Shown piece after piece: positions 46,082-55,179 of a stretch of 64,000 nucleotides of DNA. Every line of letters begins with the position of its first letter. Within the stretch, counting starts at the first letter, position 1. The notes under the pieces are model-generated. The model made no database searches. It saw nothing but the letters and a program-made list of their open reading frames with translations, and was not told the DNA's origin. A program made the translations under genes and the position numbers. The stretch comes from Vibrio sonorensis (GTDB lineage Bacteria > Pseudomonadota > Gammaproteobacteria > Enterobacterales > Vibrionaceae), in NCBI RefSeq assembly GCF_001854765.1, contig NZ_LJJE01000124.1, positions 62,001 to 126,000 of the forward strand. The letters run 5' to 3'.

Positions 46082-46324
46082 ATGAACACATTAACAGCCA
46101 ATGATGCCAAACGAAACTTTGGCGAGTTACTTTTGCGCGCGCAGCGAGAGCCGGTGAAGATCAGTAAAAACAGTAAAGACGCGGTGGTTGTCATGTCTAT
46201 CCAAGACTTTGAAGAACTAGAAGCTATGAAGGTTGAGTACCTCAAACACTGCTTCAAATCGGCGCAGGAAGACATAGACAATGATGCTACGGTCGAAGGC
46301 AAGAGATTTATTGATTCATTGTGA
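46082..46324 (+). CDS. Phd/YefM-family antitoxin
   Basis: 80-aa antitoxin; start MNTLTANDAKRNFGELLLRA at 46082 is the typical Phd/YefM N-terminus (DNA-binding and dimerisation). It continues EPVKISKNSKDAVVVMSIQDFEELEAM. The C-terminal tail (ATVEGKRFIDSL) neutralises the partner toxin. The longer open frame upstream is not used because it runs through the promoter. Four bases before the ParE-like gene. Confidence 0.9.
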   Translation: MNTLTANDAKRNFGELLLRAQREPVKISKNSKDAVVVMSIQDFEELEAMKVEYLKHCFKSAQEDIDNDATVEGKRFIDSL

Positions 46325-46328
46325 TTAG

Positions 46329-46631
46329 ATGATGAGCAAAAACAAATATTTATTGAGCACATTGGCTCAGTCTCATTTGCGCAAGATTAGAAACTATACT
46401 GTTGATAACTTTTCACAATCTCAATGGCGTGCCTATAAAGACACGCTTACATCTGGACTTCAAATGTTAGCTGATAATCCAGATTTAGGAAAAAGCTGCC
46501 ATGCCATTTACCCAAATGGCTTTTATTTCCCAATTGGTAAACACACCGTTTTCTTTACAAAAAACAAAAAGCATATTTTGATTGTAGCGGTATTGGGACA
46601 ATCACAACTTCCCCAAAAACACTTAAGCTAA
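46329..46631 (+). CDS. RelE/ParE-family toxin
   Basis: 100-aa small basic protein of the RelE/ParE fold: YLLSTLAQSHLRKIRNYTVD, LADNPDLGKSCHAIYPNGFY, and HTVFFTKNKKHILIVAVLGQ. ParE toxins poison gyrase while RelE toxins cleave mRNA on ribosomes; which applies here is not decidable from sequence, but the long helical hairpin after the first strand favours ParE. Translationally linked to its antitoxin. Confidence 0.88.
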   Translation: MMSKNKYLLSTLAQSHLRKIRNYTVDNFSQSQWRAYKDTLTSGLQMLADNPDLGKSCHAIYPNGFYFPIGKHTVFFTKNKKHILIVAVLGQSQLPQKHLS

Positions 46632-46662
46632 TCAACTGGCTTAAGTGCTTCCATAAATTCCG

Positions 46663-47115
46663 CTAGATATTGCCACAGTTCGAAGAATTAAAAGAGAACA
46701 TGCGTACTTCGTCGCGAGGAAACCATCCTAGTTTTTCATAGAAAGCTTGCGCATTGATGTTTTCATTAGCAACAAACAGATGAGTCTTCGCAATACCTAT
46801 CTCTGATAAGGCTTCCACTGCCGCTGAAATTAGTTTGGCGCCGAGACCCTTGCCGCGATAGTTAGGGTTAACCGCCAAATGCTGTACATAGCCACGACGC
46901 CCATCGGTGCCAACTAATATAGCGCCAACAATATTTTCACCATCAAGAGAGACAAAACTAAGATTCGGATTTCGCTTTAGATACTTTTCTATAATTTCTC
47001 TAGAGTCTGCATCTCGTAGTAACATTGCCTCCGTTTCAGACCACAACTCAATCACTTGGGAATAATCTGAGATATCCATTTCTCTTATCACCGCATACTC
47101 CTTCAAAATGCTCAC
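46663..47115 (-). CDS. GNAT-family N-acetyltransferase
   Basis: 150-aa acetyltransferase. Acetyl-CoA-binding motif A: LAVNPNYRGKGLGAKLISAA (Q/R-x-x-G-x-G/A form), following VQHLAVN; the C-terminal AFYEKLGWFPRDEVRMF is the usual motif B. Substrate unknown; RimI-like length. Starts with an ATGA overlap with the upstream 72-aa frame. Confidence 0.85.
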   Translation of the reverse strand: MSILKEYAVIREMDISDYSQVIELWSETEAMLLRDADSREIIEKYLKRNPNLSFVSLDGENIVGAILVGTDGRRGYVQHLAVNPNYRGKGLGAKLISAAVEALSEIGIAKTHLFVANENINAQAFYEKLGWFPRDEVRMFSFNSSNCGNI

Positions 47116-47330
47116 GATGTATTAGCTTTGATATTTTCATTTGATTGGAATAGGTAAACAGGCTCGCTCCATTTGTGAACAATACCCCTTGGTTCCAAGT
47201 AATGCTTACCTACTGAAAAAACGCCAGTTTTCAATATCTCTGAATTTGGTTTAAATAGCAACAAAACGGTGAGCCAAGTAGCATTTGATGCCAAGAAACT
47301 AAAATACGTAACGCCAAGGTTCGGCGCCAA
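47112..47330 (-). CDS. Hypothetical protein with one membrane segment, 72 aa (possible fragment)
   Basis: TTG-initiated frame whose stop overlaps the GNAT start (ATGA). It has one hydrophobic stretch (TYFSFLASNATWLTVLLLF) followed by a soluble C-terminal tail (YLEPRGIVHKWSEPVYLF). The start is weak: no ribosome site, directly after the chemoreceptor terminator. It could be the C-terminal end of a lost membrane protein. Kept because of the overlap and the protein-like composition. Confidence 0.35.
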   Translation of the reverse strand: MAPNLGVTYFSFLASNATWLTVLLLFKPNSEILKTGVFSVGKHYLEPRGIVHKWSEPVYLFQSNENIKANTS

Positions 47331-47360
47331 TATGAATGATTGAGTCGAGCAATTTCCAAT

Positions 47361-47384
47361 AAAAAAGGGGCGCTTTCGCGCCCC
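47361..47384 (-). terminator. Terminator of the HBM chemoreceptor gene
   Basis: Minus strand GGGGCGC-GAAA-GCGCCCC followed by TTTTTTATT, about 33 bases after the chemoreceptor stop. Confidence 0.9.
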
Positions 47385-47416
47385 ATGCTCCCCCCACGAA
47401 GCATATTCTTGAAAAG

Positions 47417-49368
47417 TTAAGCCACTTTGAACTTAGCCACTAAACCGTTTAACTCTTCTGCTAAGCTGGCAATTTCTGCACTAGAGCTTCTCGTTTGCTC
47501 TGACGCTGCGGCGTTTTCTTCTGCAATGCATTTGACGTTAACCACGCTTTGATTAATGTCCTCGGCGACCGTGCTCTGTTCTTCTGAAGCATTAGCAATC
47601 TGTAAGTTCATATCGTTGATCACGGTGATGGATTGGGTAATCGATCGAAGCGCTTCATTGGCATCATTCGCGAGCAGCATACATTCCTGCGCTTGAACCT
47701 TACCTTCTTCCATAGAATCCACTGTAGTTTGAGTACCGCTTTGCAACTGTTCGATTAAGGTTTGTATTTCTGACGTTGACCCCTGCGTTCTTGCTGCCAG
47801 AGAGCGTACCTCATCGGCGACGACTGCAAAGCCTCTGCCCTGCTCTCCCGCCCTCGCCGCTTCAATCGCCGCATTCAATGCCAGCAAGTTTGTTTGCTCT
47901 GCAATACCTCGAATAACATCTAATATAGAACTGATATTGGTTACTTCTTGCTGCACTTCGTTTAGCTTTTCAGACGAGTGGTTCACTCTATCTGACAGCA
48001 TACTGATAGAGTTAATCGTCTTATCGACTACCTGGCACCACTGATGGCCGTATTATCCGCTTGGTTAGCCGCATCTGACGCGTTTGCGGCATTGTCGGCC
48101 ACGTCGTGAACGGTTGTCGCCATTTCGTTCATTGCCGTGGCGATCATCTCGGTTTCCGTCTCTTGGCGATTGATTCCCTCGGATTGCTGCTCTGTAACCA
48201 CGGCAAGTTCTTCCGAAGCCGAAGCCAGTTCCTGACTGGCAGATGAAATCGTCGAAATCATCTGCTTCAAGTTGCTTGCGGTATTTTGCACTGCCCGCAA
48301 CAGGCTACCAGTTTCGTCTTTTGCCGTAGAGCCTACATTGACTGTTAGGTCACCTTCTGACAAGCGATTTGCCGCTTCCACAGCTCGTTTTATTGGTCGA
48401 GTAATAGCGATAGTGAGTAGATAAGCCGCAATGATGCCAATAGCTAACGCCGCTACGGATAAGAACACAGAGGTTTTTACGCTGTTGGTCGTTTTAGCCT
48501 TCAATACTGGCCCCAGAGAGTCTTGGTCACGCATTACGGAAAGCTTTACCTCTTCCACTTGCTGTGCAACCTGCGGACCGATCACGTCCAACGTGTTTTC
48601 AATGATATCGTTTCTTACCAAAATAAGGTTGTGAATGTCATTCATCGCTTGAACATAATTGTCATGAGCTTTGACAAACTCACCTAATAAAGCTCTGCGA
48701 TTTGGGTTTTGAAGATTGATATCGAGCTGGTCAATTTCAGTTTGCAACGCTCGTTGCATGTTTTCGATGGCTACGTCAAAGTCGATTTCGCTATTCGATT
48801 GCAAAAACTTCACAACGTAGAGTCGACCGACCAGCATTTTTTCCATTACATTGGCAGCGTAATAAGTAGCGTCGGCATCACCGTCGACAAAAGCGGAGTT
48901 CATAATTTGATAGATTAGCTCACGCATCTTTTCGCCATTGGGTACCAGTTGCGTTTGATCCACCGCATTGCGCTCTGCAATCAAGTTGACGACCTTATCA
49001 AAAGCTTGCTCGTACTGAAGGATCGATTGGTCGACTTGAGCAACCAATTGTGCCCGTTCCGGTTTTTGAATCTCCCGCTTCGACTCTTCCAAGAAGTTGT
49101 TCATTTTGTCTAGATACTCTTGGTACTGCTGAATATCTTTATCACTTTTGGTAATGAGGTAATCCTTGACGTTCATGCGAACCATGAGCATATTCGCTTG
49201 CAGTCGCCCCGCTAAGTTGGTGTCTCGCGCTAGTTCCCGATACTCTACAATACCGTCATCAGCGGTTTGCAAAGCCATTACACTGACCCCTAAAACGACC
49301 GACAGCAGTGTTAACACCACGCCGAACCCTATCCCAACCTTAAAGCCTAATTTTAAGTTCTTAAACAT
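47417..49368 (-). pseudogene. Methyl-accepting chemotaxis protein with HBM-type sensor domain, one frameshift
   Basis: Chemoreceptor of about 650 aa after repair. Start MFKNLKLGFKVGIG at 49368 has AGGT five bases before it. Sensor: a helical bimodular domain (about 45-300; TNLAGRLQANMLMVRMNVKD, ANVMEKMLVGRLYVVKFLQ), the domain type that binds TCA intermediates in P. putida McpS. Then membrane helix VFLSVAALAIGIIAAYLLTI, HAMP and kinase-control tip [20 protein letters not shown]. The break lies near 48034: GGT GCC AGG TAG versus GGT GCC [n]AG GTA GTC GAT AAG ACG. One missing base. A CRP-like site sits about 75 bp upstream. Confidence 0.92.
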
Positions 49369-49442
49369 AGCCAACCTACCGTTTATTTTATTTATGAAAC
49401 TGGTTGCAACTATTCAAATATAGCAAAGGCCCATGACCTCAA

Positions 49443-49458
49443 GGTGACTCAGATCACA
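49443..49458. promoter_or_regulatory. Putative CRP site upstream of the HBM chemoreceptor
   Basis: GGTGACTCAGATCACA fits TGTGA-N6-TCACA with one mismatch, about 75 bases before the minus-strand chemoreceptor start. Catabolite control of a chemoreceptor for carbon compounds would make sense. Confidence 0.55.
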
Positions 49459-49730
49459 ATAAGAAATCGGATGAATACAGGTAATTGCACCCCTACAAGA
49501 GGAAAAGCACATAAATTTCCACCTTATCAGTAGGTTAAATTCGATCACATATAAATGGCTTGATGATAATAACTCTCAACAATGAGACGTTATTTCACTC
49601 AATATCGGTGAGATTGGAGTACATGTCATGGGTATATTGGGAAGTGATAAAAGGTAGTTCTAGATATAGAGCCTATTAGATAGGCCCAATGGTATTTATC
49701 GACCGCTAAAATTAAAATACAAAAAGTGCA
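49459..49730. other. Spacer, no gene recognised
   Basis: AT-rich convergent/divergent gap of about 270 bases between the chemoreceptor control region and a GNAT gene. No frame with a ribosome site and no terminator seen. Confidence 0.4.
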
Positions 49731-50195
49731 TCACCAAATCCACATCCAGTCGCTGACATTTTTCGATGTCGCTATCTGCACATTGCTAATCGCCTTTTGC
49801 CAAAAATTTAAAGCGCCATGGTTTTCAAGGAGGACACGCACCTGCCATTTTCCGCGAAAGCGGTTTAAAACTTGATGTAATACCTCAGTACCTATGCCTT
49901 GTCGCTTAAACTTCCTCAGTATAAAGAATTGCGCAATATCATATCTTTCTCGATCATTTGGGTACTTTCGCACCAAAACGAAACCGGCAAGTTGCTCATT
50001 GCAGTAAATGAAAAATGGAAAGTGATCATCTCGCTGCCAGTAGACATCGAAGTTACAGTTGTCATAAGGGTAGCACCCATCACCATTTGGGCCCCAACCC
50101 ATATATTCGGACATATCGTAAATGTAAAAGGGAAATAAGTTTTCTAAGATATGTCGCTGGTGTTCACCAATAGGTTGGAGGCTAACGTTCATCAT
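49731..50195 (-). CDS. GNAT-family N-acetyltransferase
   Basis: 154-aa acetyltransferase; start at 50195 or the next codon (MMNVSLQPIGEHQRH) is chosen over a TTG further upstream. Motif A: IAQFFILRKFKRQGIGTEVL (R-x-x-G-I-G). The RWHWxG-like N-terminal MSEYMGWGPNGDGCYPYDN, rich in Tyr/Trp/Gly, resembles GNATs that act on small amines or on aminoglycoside-like compounds, but this is only resemblance. Same direction as the CPBP protease gene 33 bp upstream. Confidence 0.8.
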   Translation of the reverse strand: MMNVSLQPIGEHQRHILENLFPFYIYDMSEYMGWGPNGDGCYPYDNCNFDVYWQRDDHFPFFIYCNEQLAGFVLVRKYPNDRERYDIAQFFILRKFKRQGIGTEVLHQVLNRFRGKWQVRVLLENHGALNFWQKAISNVQIATSKNVSDWMWIW

Positions 50196-50228
50196 TAAGG
50201 TATGTTCTCTCAATACGAAACAGGCGGA

Positions 50229-50849
50229 TTAAGCTATCACCCACAAATTATGCAGTGAATGCAGCACGACAACGATCCATAAATTGCGACTATGGCGGTA
50301 AACCATGCCAAATACCACTCCTAACATCAACACGTAAGGAGCAACAATTGGGATAGGAGCATCAGTTCTTAACCAGATAGGCAAATGAATCGCAGCAAAC
50401 AGCAAAGATTGGATTAGGTTAGCTTTCCAAAAAGGTTTCGACTCCTGTAGCTTTTTAAGTAGATAGCCTCGGAAGACAGTTTCCTCGGTAATACCCGCCA
50501 ACAAGACAGCGTTAACAAAACCATCAAAAGTAATACTAGGTTTTTCTTGATAGTCAGGCCTTAATCCAATCGCAACCAACGTGACTAGAACGAAACCCGC
50601 TATCCACATTAAGTTTGATGAGGAAGGACGCGTTAATCCCAAGTACGGTGCCAGCTTTTCATTCTCGCCAGAAGATATCAAGAGTAATACAGGCAACACC
50701 CACACTAACACCTTTAGAACTGGGTTAAGCGTTGGGTAGGTTGGTATCAGGATAAATTCAGCTATTGTCCAAATCGCAAATAAGCCTAAATAATAGAGAT
50801 ACGGATTTAGCTTGCTAGCTCGCAGTGCGGCGTTCAAATTAACACTCAT
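50229..50849 (-). CDS. CPBP-family intramembrane glutamic protease
   Basis: 206-aa membrane protein with the CPBP/Rce1 motifs: ITEETVFRGYLLKKL (catalytic EExxxR) and LLFAAIHLPIWL (FxxxH). The third motif (HxxxN-like) is in VVVLHSLHNLWV. About six to seven helices. Bacterial CPBP proteases process small lipidated or bacteriocin-like peptides, or act in self-immunity. No partner peptide is visible here. Confidence 0.88.
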   Translation of the reverse strand: MSVNLNAALRASKLNPYLYYLGLFAIWTIAEFILIPTYPTLNPVLKVLVWVLPVLLLISSGENEKLAPYLGLTRPSSSNLMWIAGFVLVTLVAIGLRPDYQEKPSITFDGFVNAVLLAGITEETVFRGYLLKKLQESKPFWKANLIQSLLFAAIHLPIWLRTDAPIPIVAPYVLMLGVVFGMVYRHSRNLWIVVVLHSLHNLWVIA

Positions 50850-51003
50850 TAATATATGGAATGGAGAGTATAATAATCACTTAGCTTGCTAACAGCGTTG
50901 ATCAAAATCATTTAATATCGCGTCTGAATTCCATATGCAAAGAAAAAGAAAAGAGAGGACGCTAGGCTCCTCTCCTTTAATTAAAGTTACGTGGTTTAAC
51001 AAA

Positions 51004-52269
51004 TTATAACTGCGGAGGTGTACCTTCTCCATTAGACATAACCGCATCAATCTGTATATCTGCTCCCATAGGAATATCAAATACACCAATTACGCTTCTT
51101 GCCGGTAGTTCTTTATCAAAATATTTTACATATATTTCATTAACTACATTTATATCTTCGATATTTCTTAGTTGAATATTAACCTTTACAATATCGTCCA
51201 TAACGTGGTCAATACTCTCCACAACGGATTTAATATTATCTAGACACTGAATAGTTTGTGCCGAAATACCGCCTTCAACAATTTTATCTTCTGTAGGTAA
51301 TATCGGTAATTGGCCAGCAATATGATTATAGTGAGAGAACGCCACCGTCTGCGTATGTAATACACTCTTAGGCGCCTTGTCGGTGTTTCTCGCACGAATA
51401 ACAATACCATGACGATCTTCAACTTCTTGAGGGGGCGTGCCATCACCATGAGACACCACAACTTCCATCTGTACTAGTGCACCCATAGGAAGCTCGGAAA
51501 CAGAAGTCACAGTGCGGGCCGGCATATAACCTACTGCTCTAGCAATCGATGAGTCGGGGAAAAAGGTGGTGTATACCTCGTTAACAGCAGCAAGGTTTGC
51601 CAGATCCGTTAAGTGGACATTAACCTTCACGATATCATCAAATGGTACGTCAATGCTTTCTAGTACCGCTTTTACATTGTGAAGACATTGTGCCGCTTGC
51701 TCTTTGATTCCACCAGCTGCGAGTTCCCCTGTCATTGGGTCAACAGGTAACTGAGCGGTCAAATTATTGTAGTGTGAAAATGCAACGGTTTGAGTTGATG
51801 AAGCGCTTAGCGGTGCGTTTTCAGTGTTGCGTACAAGCTTGACTAAATCACATGGTTCTTGGCACGGGGTTCCTTCACCGTTCGAGATTAGAGCATCGAT
51901 TTGCACCAATGCATCACTGAGTGGTAACGCATCAACAGCAACCACTGATCGCGTTGGAACATACTCATTAAAAAATTCAGGATAAACGCTATCCACTGCA
52001 TCAATATCCGCGACGCTCTTTAAATGAATGTTAAGTTTGACGACATCACTCATCACATGGTCAATACTCTCTACTATCGATTTGATGTTGGTTAAACATT
52101 GTCTAACTTGGTCTTCGACCGTGCCAGTTACAACACCGCCAGTCGTTGGACTTACAGGTAGTTGGGCTGAGATATTGTTGTAGTGAGAAAATGCCACGGT
52201 TTGAGTAGAAAATTGGCTTAGTGGAGCATTTTCTGTATTTCTGGAAACTTTAATAATTCCGCCACTCAT
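51004..52269 (-). CDS. Triple RidA-domain fusion protein
   Basis: 421-aa protein made of three tandem RidA (YjgF/YER057c) domains, residues about 7-137, 146-283 and 291-421. Start MSGGIIKVSRNTENAPLS at 52269 has AAGGA eleven bases upstream. Each repeat opens (A)RNTExAPxSxxSTQTVAFSHYN and ends xNGEGTPxQ. RidA hydrolyses reactive 2-aminoacrylate and other enamines as a homotrimer. The key Arg is kept in all three (VPTRSVVAV, MPARTVTSV, LPARSVIGV). The Glu usual near the end of RidA (IEIEA) is Asp in domains 1 and 3 (VQIDAL, IQIDAV) and Glu in domain 2 (VQMEVV). One chain could thus fold as an intact trimer. AT-rich gene, unlike its neighbours. Confidence 0.85.
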   Translation of the reverse strand: MSGGIIKVSRNTENAPLSQFSTQTVAFSHYNNISAQLPVSPTTGGVVTGTVEDQVRQCLTNIKSIVESIDHVMSDVVKLNIHLKSVADIDAVDSVYPEFFNEYVPTRSVVAVDALPLSDALVQIDALISNGEGTPCQEPCDLVKLVRNTENAPLSASSTQTVAFSHYNNLTAQLPVDPMTGELAAGGIKEQAAQCLHNVKAVLESIDVPFDDIVKVNVHLTDLANLAAVNEVYTTFFPDSSIARAVGYMPARTVTSVSELPMGALVQMEVVVSHGDGTPPQEVEDRHGIVIRARNTDKAPKSVLHTQTVAFSHYNHIAGQLPILPTEDKIVEGGISAQTIQCLDNIKSVVESIDHVMDDIVKVNIQLRNIEDINVVNEIYVKYFDKELPARSVIGVFDIPMGADIQIDAVMSNGEGTPPQL

Positions 52270-52954
52270 AATAGTATTTATCCTTATATTTAGAATATAT
52301 ATTAAAACATACTCATATTTCACGTCTGATTTCAGCAAGAGAAAAGATAGTAGTTTAAACTTCTACATTTTGAATGTGACGAAATTCAAAACCTATATTC
52401 ACTATATAGTCATATACTACGCATAGTTAATCATCTAATAGTTATTTATTCACGCTAAACTAATAAATTGTTTGCTTTTAATGTTTGTAACTAAAGAATG
52501 TTTCAAAAATAGTGAATATTTCTTATTAACATTATTAATACAAGTTAGATTTTACTTTTAACGGTGGGATTATATTCACAGAATTGCTTTGGCTGGAGTG
52601 TCCATAAAATCAGAAAATCACTCTATTTATGACTAAAATTCCTCACTCTCTCACTCATGTCCGACTCTTGTTAACGAACTGTATAAGATTTTGCCCTTAT
52701 CAAAGATGGTTCGCTGCCAAGAGTGTCGGCATAAACACGCTTTTTGTGGCCTTTCCTTTTAGCTACGTCAACGCTGCCTTGCATCCCACGATAGTGGCTC
52801 GCTTTCGTTCCAGTTTGATTGCCGCTGCCAACCATTGATTTTGGTTAACGCTCAGTCGGTTTCGCAAAGGCCGCAAAGAAGAAAGAGTTTGGAAGAAAAA
52901 ATTGGTTAGAACAAACTCCCGCAAGGAAACTTCATTGTACTCTTTAGTGATAGA
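52270..52954. other. AT-rich intergenic region upstream of the triple RidA gene
   Basis: About 680 bases, markedly AT-rich at 52340-52600. A 69-codon frame at 52629-52838 lacks a ribosome site and looks random. Base composition shared with the RidA gene supports import as one piece. No RNA or repeat identified. Confidence 0.4.
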
Positions 52955-52956
52955 TA

Positions 52957-52979
52957 AAAGGCAGTCTATGGCTGCCTTT
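52957..52979 (-). terminator. Terminator of the second siderophore cassette
   Basis: Perfect AAAGGCAG / CTGCCTTT stem, minus-strand reading followed by TATCT, just after the MFS stop at 52985. Confidence 0.7.
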
Positions 52980-52984
52980 GTTAA

Positions 52985-54202
52985 CTAGTTCACTTGTTTG
53001 CATCGGTAGACGAACCACAACGCGATAATTGAAATGGGAATCGCCAGTAATGATGCCGAAGCGTAACTGGTGACACTTGCTAGGCCAATGGCAATCATTC
53101 CTATCAGTGTGTGGCTTAATGTTTGGCTGGCTTGGTAACCTGCGATGTCCACTGCTGGCTGTGTACCCGTTCGCGCAAAGCCCATAACGAGTGTATAAGC
53201 CGCAACGGTATTCATGCCAATGCTCAATCCCGTAAGAATTGTCATCGTCCATACTGCCCAAGGTTCTAGATAGCCGTGAGAACAGATGACATACCAGCCT
53301 ACTCCGCTAAGGATTAAAACCATCAGGCCAAGAGTTTGAGCTCGCCAGACACTGCTGGCTTGAATTAAAGGAGTAACAATAATACATCCCGCAATCACCA
53401 TTAAATTGTGGCCCAAACCTGATATAAAACCTATCTGTGTCATCGACCATCCAGAATCGACGAGGATCAATTTAATAAGGCCAAACAGTCCTGCGCCGCC
53501 CATGGTGGTAAAAAGCGCTAGGCCGAGCATGTGTAGAGAATAAGGTCTGGAAAAAACTTTGCGGATTTTGCCGGGGTTAACTAAGTCTTCGCGGTTGGGC
53601 TCTGGCTCTCGCCAAAAAACAACAGGGAGCACACACAAGATCTGTAATACCCCAATTGCCATAAAGGTATTGAAGTGACCAAGATACTCTTCACCAATTA
53701 GAACACCAGAACTACCCACTATCATCCCAGCCATAAAAAATGCGACTTGAACTGAGTTCGCTTGCCCTAGTTTTGAGCCTTTCGCCCGTTCGGCGGTTAA
53801 TCCGTCGGTCGCAATATCTTGTGTGGAACTGAACAATGCCAGTAGTGAGATGATTGAAAGAACGATAACGGCCGAGTGGGCATTTAGCTCAATGCTTGCA
53901 ATTAAGAATAAGCATATCGCACTGAGTATTTGCAGTGGAATAATCCAACTTCTTCTTCTTCCTACACGTACGGACCAATAGTTATCTATCAAGGGTGCCC
54001 AAAACACTTTTAACACCCATGGCAATGCTGCAATAGGTGTGAGTGCTATTAAGTCCAAGCTCAGTCCTTCGTGTCGTAGCAAGGTGGGAAATGCCTGAAA
54101 TGCCAATCCTAAAGGTATGCCCTGAACCAAATATAAGCACGCCAACATTATGTATAACTGTGATATACCTTGGCGGGGTTGAGTTAAGGTTTGTGTATTC
54201 AA
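52985..54202 (-). CDS. RhtX/FptX-family siderophore MFS transporter
   Basis: 405-aa intact transporter; TTG start at 54202 with AAGGA eight bases before. Segments LYLVQGIPLGLAFQAFPTLL, AALPWVLKVFWAPLIDNYWS and the SSTQDIATDGLTAER motif align with the frameshifted transporter at 42845-44092, so it is its paralogue. Twelve helices. Inner-membrane import of a ferric siderophore is the family role. Third gene of the operon receptor-regulator-transporter (55180-57264, 54237-55121, this gene). Confidence 0.87.
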   Translation of the reverse strand: MNTQTLTQPRQGISQLYIMLACLYLVQGIPLGLAFQAFPTLLRHEGLSLDLIALTPIAALPWVLKVFWAPLIDNYWSVRVGRRRSWIIPLQILSAICLFLIASIELNAHSAVIVLSIISLLALFSSTQDIATDGLTAERAKGSKLGQANSVQVAFFMAGMIVGSSGVLIGEEYLGHFNTFMAIGVLQILCVLPVVFWREPEPNREDLVNPGKIRKVFSRPYSLHMLGLALFTTMGGAGLFGLIKLILVDSGWSMTQIGFISGLGHNLMVIAGCIIVTPLIQASSVWRAQTLGLMVLILSGVGWYVICSHGYLEPWAVWTMTILTGLSIGMNTVAAYTLVMGFARTGTQPAVDIAGYQASQTLSHTLIGMIAIGLASVTSYASASLLAIPISIIALWFVYRCKQVN

Positions 54203-54236
54203 TTGTATGTTCCTTTTACGCCCGCTTTTAGCGGCG

Positions 54237-55121
54237 TTACTTGTCTAGCAAGCGTTTCATTTCGCTGGGGAGTAATCCGTGCTGCTTTTTAAATGCGCTA
54301 CTGAAATGGCTCACGTTGCTGTAACCCAAGGAGACGGCCGTTTCTGTTACCCCTTGCTTTTGCAACAACACCTTTGCTTCATCCATTCGATGCTTTAAGA
54401 AAAACGCATACAAGCTTTCTCCAAACACTTGTTTAAACCCAAATTTCAGCTTAATTGGATTGAGCCCCGTCTGATTGGCGATCTCTTTTATCGTCGGTGC
54501 TTTGGTAAGGTCTGCGAGTAACAGATCACGGGCGTGATGAAGCTGTCGATAGGTGCGCTCAGGCAAAGCATATTGATCAGGTGGTATACACGCGTCTAAC
54601 TGAACCGCAATCAAGTTGAGCGTCGCGCCATAGATTTTGATTTGCGAAAGTTTAGGCTGCATTAGCTGACGGACAAGTTCGTTCACGGCTTGGCGATTCT
54701 CGTAAGTAAAGCCTATTGGCTGCCATGTTCCCTCGCCTGAAAGGCTTTCCATCACCGATTGGTAATCATTACCGATAAGCGACTTTAATCGACTTAGGCT
54801 AACTCTGATCTCGACGTAACGGGTGTCGGGCGTCACCGTGAGTTCAAAACCATTAGTGGGAACATGTGTCACCAACATCCCACCACTCGTTAATGATACC
54901 CGTCTGTCCCCCGTTGCCACATCAACATTGCCGGAGATTAGGCAAGAGAACTGCACGTCAGAGTGATCGCTGTTGCCATGCATAGTGATGGATTTTCGAA
55001 TATTAAAATCAATAACGAGTACCGAGAGTCCATCGTCAAGGGTGATTTGCGAAACGTTCGCCTCTTTGTTCTCACCCAACTGAACGGTTTTGGTTTGCAG
55101 AGTGGTTAAGTCAGTTGCCAA
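54237..55121 (-). CDS. AraC-family (PchR-like) transcriptional regulator
   Basis: 294-aa regulator. The start is set at a TTG (55121) preceded by AAGGA; a longer GTG-initiated frame would run through the hairpin at 55142-55165. N-terminal effector domain (SLVIDFNIRKSITMHG-like, with HVPTNGFELTV), C-terminal AraC HTH: IANQTGLNPIKLKFGFKQVF and VTETAVSLGYSNVSHFSSAF. The GLNPIKLKFGFK motif is the PchR/YbtA signature. It lies between the receptor and transporter genes of its cassette. Probably activates the receptor promoter when bound to ferric siderophore. Confidence 0.85.
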   Translation of the reverse strand: MATDLTTLQTKTVQLGENKEANVSQITLDDGLSVLVIDFNIRKSITMHGNSDHSDVQFSCLISGNVDVATGDRRVSLTSGGMLVTHVPTNGFELTVTPDTRYVEIRVSLSRLKSLIGNDYQSVMESLSGEGTWQPIGFTYENRQAVNELVRQLMQPKLSQIKIYGATLNLIAVQLDACIPPDQYALPERTYRQLHHARDLLLADLTKAPTIKEIANQTGLNPIKLKFGFKQVFGESLYAFFLKHRMDEAKVLLQKQGVTETAVSLGYSNVSHFSSAFKKQHGLLPSEMKRLLDK

Positions 55122-55141
55122 AGCGTTGTCCTTACAGCAGT

Positions 55142-55165
55142 AGGTGCTACCCGTAGGTAGCACCT
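55142..55165 (-). other. Intercistronic hairpin between receptor and AraC genes
   Basis: AGGTGCTAC and GTAGCACCT form a perfect nine-base stem with a six-base loop. No T-run follows on either strand. Placed 15 bases after the receptor stop and just before the regulator start; it may protect receptor mRNA from 3' decay or reduce read-through. Confidence 0.5.
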
Positions 55166-55179
55166 GTTAACGGTTGTGA

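Noticed and set aside
46082-46631. Toxin-antitoxin pair as part of a defence island
   Set aside because: No restriction, retron, CBASS, CRISPR or similar defence gene is nearby.
52629-52838. 69-codon frame upstream of the triple RidA gene
   Set aside because: No ribosome site, odd composition with many Arg/Phe/Cys, and no domain pattern.
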